The notes beneath the pieces were generated by a model that did no database searches, had not been told where the DNA came from, and saw nothing but the letters and a program-made list of their open reading frames with translations. Positions 43,099 to 49,649 of a stretch of 49,649 bases of DNA are shown here, piece by piece. The first letter of the stretch is position 1, and each line of letters begins with the position of its first letter. Location: positions 17,802-67,450 of the forward strand of contig QBMS01000008.1 in the NCBI GenBank assembly GCA_003249095.1, in the 5' to 3' direction. The translations under genes and the position numbers were made by a program. The stretch is from Snowella sp. (GTDB lineage: Bacteria; Cyanobacteriota; Cyanobacteriia; Cyanobacteriales; Microcystaceae).

Positions 43099-44136
43099 GT
43101 GGAAAATACGCTCGGTTTAGAAATTATTGAAGTTGTTGAACAGGCCGCGATCGCCTCTTCTAAATGGATGGGTAAAGGCGAAAAAGACATCGCTGACCAG
43201 GTCGCCGTTGATGCCATGCGGGAACGGATGAACAAAATCCACATGAGAGGCCGCATCGTCATCGGAGAAGGAGAACGGGATGAAGCTCCCATGCTCTACA
43301 TCGGTGAAGAAGTGGGAATTTGCACCCAGGAAAACGCCTCAACTTTTTGTAATCCTGACGAATTAGTTGAAATCGATATTGCGGTTGATCCCTGTGAAGG
43401 TACTAACTTAGTTGCCTATGGACAGAATGGATCAATGGCCGTTTTGGCAATTTCAGAAAAAGGTGGCCTATTTGCCGCTCCTGACTTTTATATGAAAAAA
43501 TTAGCCGCTCCCCCAGCCGCTAAAGGTAAAGTTGATATTAATAAATCGGCTACCGAAAATCTTAAAATTTTGGGCGAGTGTTTGGGTCGCGCCGTTGAAG
43601 AATTAGTGGTCGTTGTTATGGATCGTCCCCGTCACAAAGAATTAATTCAAGAAATCCGTGATGCGGGTGCGCGAGTTCGTTTGATCAGTGATGGTGATGT
43701 TTCGGCGGCCATTTCCTGTGCTTTCTCTGGAACCAATATTCATTGTTTGATGGGCATTGGTGCGGCTCCTGAAGGAGTCATTTCGGCGGCGGCGATGCGT
43801 TGTTTGGGTGGTCACTTCCAGGGTCAATTGGTTTATGATCCTGCTGTTGTCCAAACGGGCTTGATCGGTGAAAGTCGTGAAGGTAACCTCAAACGTCTTG
43901 GCGAGATGGGCATTACCGATGGCGATCGCGTCTATGAGTGTGAAGAATTGGCTAGTGGTGAAACCGTTTTATTCGCGGCTTGTGGGATTACGCCTGGAAC
44001 CTTGATGGAAGGTGTACGTTTCTTTCATGGTGGTGCGCGGACTCAAAGCTTAGTTATTTCTACCCAATCAAAAACAGCACGGTTTGTCGATACGGTACAT
44101 TTATTTGAAGCTCCTAAAGTTATTCAACTTAAATAG
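43099..44136 (+). CDS. glpX: Class II fructose-1,6-/sedoheptulose-1,7-bisphosphatase
   Basis: The bifunctional F/SBPase of the cyanobacterial Calvin cycle (GlpX fold), removing the 1-phosphate of both sugars. It opens with [20 protein letters not shown], then [20 protein letters not shown] with metal ligands, and [15 protein letters not shown] with the second metal site (DPxEGT). At 345 aa it is full length. The start is GTG 43099, with GGGAGGA about ten bases upstream. A strong terminator follows the stop, so it is monocistronic. Confidence 0.97.
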   Translation: MENTLGLEIIEVVEQAAIASSKWMGKGEKDIADQVAVDAMRERMNKIHMRGRIVIGEGERDEAPMLYIGEEVGICTQENASTFCNPDELVEIDIAVDPCEGTNLVAYGQNGSMAVLAISEKGGLFAAPDFYMKKLAAPPAAKGKVDINKSATENLKILGECLGRAVEELVVVVMDRPRHKELIQEIRDAGARVRLISDGDVSAAISCAFSGTNIHCLMGIGAAPEGVISAAAMRCLGGHFQGQLVYDPAVVQTGLIGESREGNLKRLGEMGITDGDRVYECEELASGETVLFAACGITPGTLMEGVRFFHGGARTQSLVISTQSKTARFVDTVHLFEAPKVIQLK

Positions 44137-44165
44137 ATTTCATTTATCCGAATTGATAATGATGG

Positions 44166-44191
44166 GTGGGCTATCTGGCCCACTTTTTTTT
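44166..44191 (+). terminator. Intrinsic terminator of glpX
   Basis: Stem GTGGGC/GCCCAC (44166-44171 and 44178-44183) with loop TATCTG and eight T after it, 30 bp past the stop. Confidence 0.92.
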
Positions 44192-44299
44192 GTGGATTTG
44201 ATTTTAAAAATATTTTCTGAACTTCAAAAAAGGCGATCGCTTTCTTCAAACCAGTTTTTAGGGGATAGAATAGGAAAAAAAGAAATTATCTCAAGTCCT

Positions 44300-44734
44300 A
44301 TGCTTGCAACAAACGATTATCTCCTTTGGCTAGAAGGAACGATTGATCTATTAAAAAAACAAAATTATGATAGGGTTGACTGGGAAAACTTAATTGAGGA
44401 AATTGAAAGCTTGGGCAGAAGTCAAAGACGAGAACTCCGCAATCGACTGACTACCATGCTAGAACATTGTCTCAAACTTTGTTACTCTACCTATACTCAG
44501 GACTATCGAGGTTGGACAGAAACAATTCGTCGTAGCCAGCGAGAACTTCAGGATTTATTGGAAGATTCCCCCAGCCTTAAACAATATTGGGAAGAAATTT
44601 TTCTAGATTGTTATGCTAAGGCCATTAAAAGCTTAAGAGAGAATCGGGATTATCAATCTTTTTCTTTTCCTGATGATTGCCCTTTTCCCCAACAAATCAA
44701 TCAGATTTTACAAAAAACTTCATGGAGGGAGTAA
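44300..44734 (+). CDS. DUF29-family protein
   Basis: A 144-aa helical protein of the DUF29 family, abundant in cyanobacteria: DYLLWLEGTIDLLKKQNYDR at the start, then NLIEEIESLGRSQRRELRNR and ARAI-type helices near the end (CYAKAIKSLRE). ATG 44300 (MLATNDYLLW) is the family start; an open frame from 44084 would run through the glpX end and terminator and is rejected. The function is unknown. Confidence 0.85.
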   Translation: MLATNDYLLWLEGTIDLLKKQNYDRVDWENLIEEIESLGRSQRRELRNRLTTMLEHCLKLCYSTYTQDYRGWTETIRRSQRELQDLLEDSPSLKQYWEEIFLDCYAKAIKSLRENRDYQSFSFPDDCPFPQQINQILQKTSWRE

Positions 44735-45090
44735 TTAAGCATTGATATACTACGTTATTTATTTACCAAGCTTGATGATTAAAATAACAGGCAATGGATA
44801 AATAGTGATTTCAAAATTTATAGCCAAAATTGGCGATCGCCTTCTGGATTGGTGGGATAAATTCCTTGCAAAAGGGTTAATTGTAAAGTAAGCTCAGTCA
44901 AATAATCGAAAATATATTTGTATTCTGCGATCGCCAATTCAAGTCCTAAAACCTATACTCAATTACAAAAAATAGAAGACTTCCCATTTTAAAGCAAAAA
45001 ATTAGCGATCGCGTTTTATTTTTCTAGTAAAATAGAAATAATTTCGTCTTTTTCTTTTTAAATGAATAATTACACTTTATTACTATTTTA
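44735..45090. other. Gap of 356 bp, with a possible minus-strand gene remnant
   Basis: Mostly AT-rich DNA with three HIP1 sites. A minus-strand frame at 44818-44952 reads like real protein (see the separate entry). Nothing else is identified. Confidence 0.45.
44818..44952 (-). pseudogene. Possible fragment of a protein gene
   Basis: Forty-four codons open on the minus strand between two stops give LAIAEYKYIFDYLTELTLQL followed by TLLQGIYPTNPEGDRQFWL, which has the composition of a globular helical protein and no ATG. It may be the end of a decayed gene, or chance in a HIP1-rich frame. No family is recognised. Confidence 0.3.
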
Positions 45091-45339
45091 ATGGTTATGC
45101 TCACTCAATATATTGCTAAGGCGATGCAGAAAGCGACCTATGAGTTGTTAGAAGATGAAACTTTCTATGGAGAAATTCCTGACTGTGTGGGAGTCTGGGC
45201 TCAGGCTAATACCTTAGAATCTTGTCGAGAGGATTTACAAGATGCTTTGGAGGGTTGGATTCTTTTAGGTGTTCGTTTAGGTCATCAGCTTCCTGTGATT
45301 GATGGAATTAATCTGAGTTTGTTTGAGGAGTTTGCTTAA
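45091..45339 (+). CDS. hicB: HicB-family antitoxin
   Basis: An 82-aa protein with the HicB partial RNase H fold: KATYELLEDETFYGEIPDCV then GVWAQANTLESCREDLQDAL. The PDCVGVWAQA strand-turn and the LESCREDLQDALEGWI helix are typical. The order hicB then hicA is common in cyanobacteria. The start is ATG 45091; ATG 45097 is also possible. The stop codon is immediately followed by the hicA ATG, so translation is coupled. Confidence 0.9.
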   Translation: MVMLTQYIAKAMQKATYELLEDETFYGEIPDCVGVWAQANTLESCREDLQDALEGWILLGVRLGHQLPVIDGINLSLFEEFA

Positions 45340-45558
45340 ATGCCTGCTTGGAGAGCAATAAAATGGCGTGAGCTAGTTTTTTATCTTAAAAAAGTTGGTT
45401 TTCAAGGGCCTTATGCAGGAGGTAAGCATCAATATTTGGTTAAAGGTGAATTAAGATTAACCATTCCCAATCCTCACCAGGGAGACATTTCTCTGGGTTT
45501 GTTAGCTAAAATATTAAAATCGGCTGGTATTAGTAGAAGGGAATGGGAAAATTTGTAG
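45340..45558 (+). CDS. hicA: HicA-family mRNA interferase toxin
   Basis: A 72-aa dsRBD-like toxin. The catalytic histidine lies in GGKHQYLVKG, preceded by ELVFYLKKVGFQ and followed by LTIPNPHQGDISLGLLAKIL, the classical HicA order. It cuts mRNA when HicB is lost. It begins directly after the hicB stop (no gap) and is followed 4 bp later by a DUF4926 gene. Confidence 0.92.
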   Translation: MPAWRAIKWRELVFYLKKVGFQGPYAGGKHQYLVKGELRLTIPNPHQGDISLGLLAKILKSAGISRREWENL

Positions 45559-45562
45559 AAAA

Positions 45563-45934
45563 ATGAATTCTTTTAATTTGTTTGATACGGTTAAAACTAT
45601 CGAGGCAATTTTCCTTGCAAATGGTGATATTGCGTCGAGTGATACTATTGGTGTGATTGTCGATATTTATAATGATGGTGAAGCCTATGAGGTAGAGTTA
45701 TTTGGAAATTGGGTTGAATATAATCAAGAGGGGAAATTGATTGTTAGTCACTCAAATAGTTTTAATGCTTTTGTGGAAACGATCGCTGTAATTACGCTTT
45801 ATCCCCAGCAAATTAATTTTGTAAAGCCAGCGAGGGAAACGGTCGGGATTCGGGCGCAACTTTTGGGGATATTGGATGAACTCAGTAAGGAAAAATTAAA
45901 TCAGGTTAAGGATTTTGCGGAAACTTTACAATAA
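45563..45934 (+). CDS. DUF4926 protein with antitoxin-like tail (123 aa)
   Basis: The first 80 residues (MNSFNLFDTVKTIEAIF, GVIVDIYNDGEAYEVELFG) match DUF4926, a relative of the gene at 18618-18854. A C-terminal helix (LLGILDELSKEKLNQVKDFA) resembles the toxin-binding tail of DUF2281-like antitoxins. It starts 4 bp after hicA, so it is probably the third gene of the hicBA operon. A fusion of two small antitoxin-type domains is suggested; its partner is unknown. Confidence 0.7.
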   Translation: MNSFNLFDTVKTIEAIFLANGDIASSDTIGVIVDIYNDGEAYEVELFGNWVEYNQEGKLIVSHSNSFNAFVETIAVITLYPQQINFVKPARETVGIRAQLLGILDELSKEKLNQVKDFAETLQ

Positions 45935-46008
45935 ATTATCGTGTTTTATTCTGCTAAAAGTTTAAATTTTTGCTTTAATCAAGATAGGTAAGCTATTTGG
46001 GTAATAAT

Positions 46009-46175
46009 ATGCAATATCAAATCAAACTTAAAAAAAAGTGAAGAAGGTTATGCGGTTTGGTGTTCTAGTCTGCCAGGCTTCCCAGGGTGAAACCAGAGAA
46101 GAGGCTATTGCTAATATTAAGGATGCGATTAAATCCTATTTAGAAGTTTTGAATGATTACAGACAATTAATATAA
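46009..46175 (+). pseudogene. Frameshifted hicB-like remnant
   Basis: Three frames in order give MQYQIKLKK, then SEEGYAVWCSSLPG, then SQGETREEAIANIKDAIKSY, which joined make a typical HicB antitoxin. Two frameshifts are needed, the first in a run of A (46028-46037) and the second near 46076. No hicA follows, so this is a decayed antitoxin. Confidence 0.75.
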
Positions 46176-46185
46176 AATAATCAAG

Positions 46186-48375
46186 ATGAAAAAAAAGGGA
46201 TTTGGTAAGTCACAACCATCAATAAAAGAGGCAAAGAAGTTTATCCTTGCTTTTCGAGAGTGTGAGATTAATAAAAATGGGGATAAAGCTAAACGTGAGG
46301 ATTTTTTAAAGGCTAACTTAGATAAGTTAGATGAATCGTTATTAGAAGCTTTACCTCTAGTTTTTAGAGATTTAACTGCAAATAAATTGTCACAGGAAAG
46401 AGAAAATTTTGCTAGTGTTTTTGGAAATTTTGCCCTTTTAATCAAAGATTTTTCGTTAAATGATAAATCGTTAAATCAGGAATTAAGTATTGTAGCTTTT
46501 AAGCTTATCCTTAAAATTTGGAGTAGTCAAGAATTTCCAGAATATTGGGCAAAAGCACAAGAAAAGCTTGGAGTTACTTATTTTCAAAGAATTAAAGGAG
46601 AAAAAGTTGACAATATAGAAATTGCGATCAGTTGTTTTCAAGAGGCTCTTAAAGTTTATACCTTTACTGCTTTTTCTGAAGATTGGGCAATAACTCAGAT
46701 AAACATGGGAACCGCTTATCTTGAGCGAATAAGAGGGGAAAGCGCAGATAATTTAGAAATTGCAATCACTTGCTATCGAGAAGTTCTTAAGGTTTTTACT
46801 TTTATAGCTTTTCCTGAAGATTGGGCAATGACCCAAAATAATCTGGGAAATGCTTACTTAGAAAGAATAAGAGGGGAACGGACTCATAACTTAGAAATTG
46901 CGATCACTTGTTATCAAGAGGCTCTTAAAGTTTATACTTTTACTGCTTTTCCTGAAGATTGGGCAATGACTCAAAATAATCTGGGAAATACTTATGCTCA
47001 AAGAATAAAAGGGGAACAGGCTGACAATTTAGAAACTGCGATCACTTGTTATCAAGAGGCTCTTAAGGTTAGAACTTTTGATACTTTTCCCCAGAATTGG
47101 GCAATGACTCAAATGAATCTGGGAATTGCTTATTCAAACAGAATAAAGGAAGAACGGGCTGACAATTTAGAAACTGCGATCGCTTGTTATCAAGAAGCTC
47201 TTAAGGTCTTTAATTTTAATAATTTTCCCCAAGAATGGGCAACCACTCAAATGAATCTGGGAAGTGCTTACTCAGACAGGATAAGAGGGGAACGGGCTGA
47301 CAATTTAGAAACCGCGATCACTTGTTATCAAGAAGCTCTTAAAGTTAGAACTTTTGATACTTTTCCCCAAGAATGGGCAACCACTCAAATGAATCTGGGA
47401 AATGCTTACCAAAACAGAATAAAGGAAGAACGGGCTGACAATTTAGAAACCGCGATCATTTATTATCAAGAGTCTCTTAAGGTTAGGACTTTTGATGCTT
47501 TTCCTGAAGATTGGGCAAGGACTCAAATGAATCTGGGAATTGCTTACTCAGACAGAATAAGAGGGGAAAGGGCTGATAATTTAGAAACCGCGATTGCTTG
47601 TTTTCAAGAGGCTTTTAAGGTTTTTACTTTTGATGCTTTTCCCCAGGGTTGGGCAAGGACTCAAGGAAATTTAGCGGAAGCTTTAACAGAAAGATCATCT
47701 TTAAATAATAATACTCAAGATTTAGACCAGGCTATTGAATTATATCAACAAGCTTTAACGGTTTCTGCTGCTGGTAGTGATTACTTTATTAATGATCAAT
47801 ACAGTTTAGGTCATGCCCTGGCTCGTCGTTATGAGACCAGCAAAAATCCTGATGATTTGCAACAATCCCTAGCCGCTTATCAAATCGCTCTAGATTACCT
47901 CAGTCCCGAACACTACGATCGCCAACAATATTGGCAAGCTATCCCCGCCACCCAAGCCATTTTAGGCAGTCGTTTAGTCCGTGATGGCAACTGGCAAGAA
48001 GGACTTAAACTCTTAATTAATAGCCTCAATCAACTTAAAACAGGGGATAATTCCCTAGTGTATGCCAACGCCCTCTATCAAACAGGCTATGCCTACGAAC
48101 TCCTCAGCGATCAAGAAAATGCTCGTCTCTATTATCGGGATGCCCTGCGACTGTATGAACATCTTCAAGATTTACCTGGCATTGCCACAAGTCGGGAAAG
48201 TTTAGGGAATGTATTCGTTTCCCAAGGTCATCTGGAAAAAGGAATGTCCGAGTTAGCCCAAGCCCGTGAAATTTATCAACAATTGGGTAAAACCGAAGCC
48301 GCCGAAAAAGTGGATAATACTTATCAATCGGTTCAGCAAGTCTTGGAACAGGTAAAAAGTGAGGTTTTAGGATGA
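46186..48375 (+). CDS. TPR-type tandem-repeat protein (729 aa)
   Basis: After a helical N-terminus of about 118 residues come eight near-identical 46-residue units (46540-47643, consensus EDWAxTQMNLGxAYxxRI, then GERADNLETAIxCYQEALKV), a ninth divergent unit, and a region of ordinary TPR repeats (about residues 500-725) with GSRLVRDGNW and YANALYQTGYAYELL. The units form a superhelical scaffold. The repeats are also similar at DNA level, suggesting recent expansion. Unlike many cyanobacterial relatives it has no CHAT protease domain. Its last 4 bp overlap the start of the AAA ATPase (ATGA), so the two are coupled. It likely presents or senses a partner for that ATPase. Confidence 0.88.
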   Translation: MKKKGFGKSQPSIKEAKKFILAFRECEINKNGDKAKREDFLKANLDKLDESLLEALPLVFRDLTANKLSQERENFASVFGNFALLIKDFSLNDKSLNQELSIVAFKLILKIWSSQEFPEYWAKAQEKLGVTYFQRIKGEKVDNIEIAISCFQEALKVYTFTAFSEDWAITQINMGTAYLERIRGESADNLEIAITCYREVLKVFTFIAFPEDWAMTQNNLGNAYLERIRGERTHNLEIAITCYQEALKVYTFTAFPEDWAMTQNNLGNTYAQRIKGEQADNLETAITCYQEALKVRTFDTFPQNWAMTQMNLGIAYSNRIKEERADNLETAIACYQEALKVFNFNNFPQEWATTQMNLGSAYSDRIRGERADNLETAITCYQEALKVRTFDTFPQEWATTQMNLGNAYQNRIKEERADNLETAIIYYQESLKVRTFDAFPEDWARTQMNLGIAYSDRIRGERADNLETAIACFQEAFKVFTFDAFPQGWARTQGNLAEALTERSSLNNNTQDLDQAIELYQQALTVSAAGSDYFINDQYSLGHALARRYETSKNPDDLQQSLAAYQIALDYLSPEHYDRQQYWQAIPATQAILGSRLVRDGNWQEGLKLLINSLNQLKTGDNSLVYANALYQTGYAYELLSDQENARLYYRDALRLYEHLQDLPGIATSRESLGNVFVSQGHLEKGMSELAQAREIYQQLGKTEAAEKVDNTYQSVQQVLEQVKSEVLG
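46540..47643 (+). repeat. Eight tandem 138-bp repeats in the TPR gene
   Basis: Eight consecutive 138-bp units with long shared runs such as GCTGACAATTTAGAAACTGC and TATCAAGAGGCTCTTAAGGT. Units 4, 6 and 7 are the most alike, so slippage or unequal crossover is likely. Confidence 0.85.
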
Positions 48376-49304
48376 CAACAGGACGAGAACTTTCTCAACG
48401 TTCAAAAAAAAATCTTAAAAAATTGGGGTTACATAAAATTCCTTTTACGACAAGTCCTACAGAACAAGGAATTGAGCGTGTTTTTACAGGTAGAGAAGAT
48501 AAACTCTCTCGTGTTCTTAATCTTTTTCATGGCGATGATCCTCGTCGTATTTTGATTTATGGTCATAGTGGAATTGGGAAAACTGCATTTCTTTTTGATG
48601 TGATGTTAACACTTCGTAAAGAATATCGAAAAATGTTGGTTACATATATCTCCTTTCCTATCAATTGCGATTTACAAACAACTGCTCTTATTGCTTTAGC
48701 TAGAGCGATGCCAGATGATCGTTGGGCCCAACAAAAACTCAACCAAATGGGGATTCCTACAGCTAAGGACTTGAAAGAAACTAACTTTGAAGTTGGAGCG
48801 ACAGGAGTAGGTGTTACGGGGAAAGTGGTTCAAAAAGAGTTACCTACTTTTAACTCCCAAATACCTGAGATTAGTTTTGATAGTTTATTGGAAAGGGCAA
48901 AAAAAACGTATTCTCATGGTGTATTAATTATTATTGATGACTTGGATCGATCCAATTCAACTAATGTTGAACAGCTAATATCTGATGCTAAAATAATGTT
49001 CAAAGGAAAATCTTCATTCATTCTTGCGGGCGAATTAGTTGAGATTGCACCTGACTTATTGACGAGAAAGTATGTTACATTCGATGATAATTTTCAACTT
49101 GAAGAGTTTAATCCTAAAACAACCTATAAAATGCTGATAAATTATCTGAATAGCGCACGTATTAACAATCGAAATCATAATTCTGTACTGCCATTTGCTC
49201 AAGAAACAGCTATGGAGTTTTGTCGTCTATCTTTGGGTAAGCCACGCCGATTTAATCAATTAGGTATAGCTGTCATCTCTCTGGCAATGGTTCAGCCTGA
49301 TTAA
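48372..49304 (+). CDS. AAA/Cdc6-like P-loop ATPase (310 aa), possibly truncated
   Basis: Walker A is IYGHSGIGKTA (about residues 62-70), Walker B is GVLIIIDDLD (about 183-191), and GREDKLSRVLNLF precedes as in ORC/Cdc6 or Tn7-TniB-like ATPases. LSLGKPRRFNQLGI near the end is the sensor-2-type region. The chain then stops (AMVQPD), where relatives I recall have a further domain. A transposase gene begins 137 bp later, so the 3' end may have been cut off by an insertion. It overlaps the TPR gene by 4 bp, an operon with likely joint function in sensing or defence. Confidence 0.8.
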   Translation: MTTGRELSQRSKKNLKKLGLHKIPFTTSPTEQGIERVFTGREDKLSRVLNLFHGDDPRRILIYGHSGIGKTAFLFDVMLTLRKEYRKMLVTYISFPINCDLQTTALIALARAMPDDRWAQQKLNQMGIPTAKDLKETNFEVGATGVGVTGKVVQKELPTFNSQIPEISFDSLLERAKKTYSHGVLIIIDDLDRSNSTNVEQLISDAKIMFKGKSSFILAGELVEIAPDLLTRKYVTFDDNFQLEEFNPKTTYKMLINYLNSARINNRNHNSVLPFAQETAMEFCRLSLGKPRRFNQLGIAVISLAMVQPD

Positions 49305-49440
49305 AGGCAGAAAGGATTACTGGGCAAAGGATTAGAGAAACAAAGAAGCAAATATAAGCTTGGAAGTAATGGTTATAACTTTACAGGGGTGTTAAGGGTA
49401 ATAATACTATAAATAAATCGGTAAAAAAAGGAGAGAGAGT

Positions 49441-49649
49441 ATGTCAATCCAAAAGATAAAGCCAATCCAAGAGTTTAATGATTCTATATTTTGCAATGGG
49501 AAAGAAAAAGAATTATTTAAACGAGACTGTCCTCATTGTCACAGCGAGGAAGTGAAAATTCATTCTCATTACAAAACGAAAAATAATGGAGAGAGAAAAA
49601 TATTTATCTGTCAAAAATGTGAGTCACTATATTCAGAAACGTATAATAC
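49441..49649 (+). CDS. Transposase N-terminus (zinc ribbon), partial at window end
   Basis: ATG 49441 follows GGAGAGAG and opens a frame that runs off the window: MSIQKIKPIQEFNDSIF, then CPHCHSEEVKIHSHYKTK and ICQKCESLYSETY. The two CxxC pairs form a zinc ribbon as in IS1-like and related insertion-sequence transposases, whose DDE domain would lie beyond the window. The family is not certain. Its left inverted repeat could lie between 49305 and 49440. Confidence 0.6.
   Translation, partial: MSIQKIKPIQEFNDSIFCNGKEKELFKRDCPHCHSEEVKIHSHYKTKNNGERKIFICQKCESLYSETYN

Noticed and set aside
44084-44299. Extended DUF29 start upstream of 44300
   Set aside because: The extension would run through the glpX 3' end and its strong terminator.
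46540-47643. CRISPR-like array
   Set aside because: The 138-bp periodicity is continuous coding sequence for a TPR scaffold with no spacers.

Overview
The window is chromosomal DNA from a cyanobacterium. It carries photosystem I subunit PsaK, two high-light-inducible proteins, a class II FBPase/SBPase (GlpX), glycogen synthase, a NatB-like amino-acid binding lipoprotein and many HIP1 octamers (gcgatcgc). RpaB-type HLR1 motifs precede both hli genes. The gene set and AT-rich accessory genes fit a unicellular or colonial Chroococcales-like lineage, but I cannot name the species.

Layout. 1-6.4 kb is mostly core: a membrane microprotein, a DUF6825-like protein, an ABC1 kinase, a PP2C phosphatase, an aldo/keto reductase and an exported M16 peptidase. 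6.4-13.1 kb is accessory: a seven-blade WD40 protein, a small antitoxin-like pair, a 1196-residue NACHT NTPase with an N-terminal helix-turn-helix, and, divergent from it, a DUF4258 protein plus a Cas4-like nuclease with complete catalytic and Fe-S residues. 13.2-18.6 kb holds a 2OG-Fe(II) oxygenase, thioredoxin, AroH chorismate mutase, hli copy 1, prs, bioD and mazG. At 18.6-19.3 kb a DUF6883/DUF4926 pair is bracketed by two copies of the mazG 5' end. 19.5-21.1 kb is a B12-binding radical SAM enzyme.

21.3-23.5 kb is an AT-rich cluster of a pentapeptide-repeat/two-TM protein, a nucleotidyltransferase, a small helical protein and a HEAT-like protein. It is the best candidate for an undescribed system. 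23.6-28 kb has a fused peptide ABC ATPase, a lilA-like gene with hli copy 2, and a DUF362 protein. 28.2-30.8 kb holds an orphan antitoxin and a second NACHT protein whose C-terminal part is a hexanucleotide tandem repeat (Tyr-Ala/Asn-Ala dipeptides). 31-44.1 kb is largely housekeeping: COG0523 GTPase, GHL10-like hydrolase, rpsU, uvrA, rluD-type synthase, glgA, a CBS-HEPN fusion, psaK, tRNA-Ser(GCU), natB-like and glpX. A 150-bp MITE-like element with a 10-bp target duplication lies between natB and glpX.

44.3-49.6 kb is accessory again: DUF29, hicB-hicA, a DUF4926 gene, a frameshifted hicB remnant, a TPR-repeat protein coupled to an AAA ATPase, and the start of an insertion-sequence transposase cut by the window end. 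Three conflict-gene zones (8-13, 18.6-23.5 and 28-31 kb) plus the right-end toxin-antitoxin cluster alternate with conserved core blocks. No CRISPR array, rRNA or intact insertion sequence was seen. All functions are read from sequence motifs and memory of families; no database search was run.
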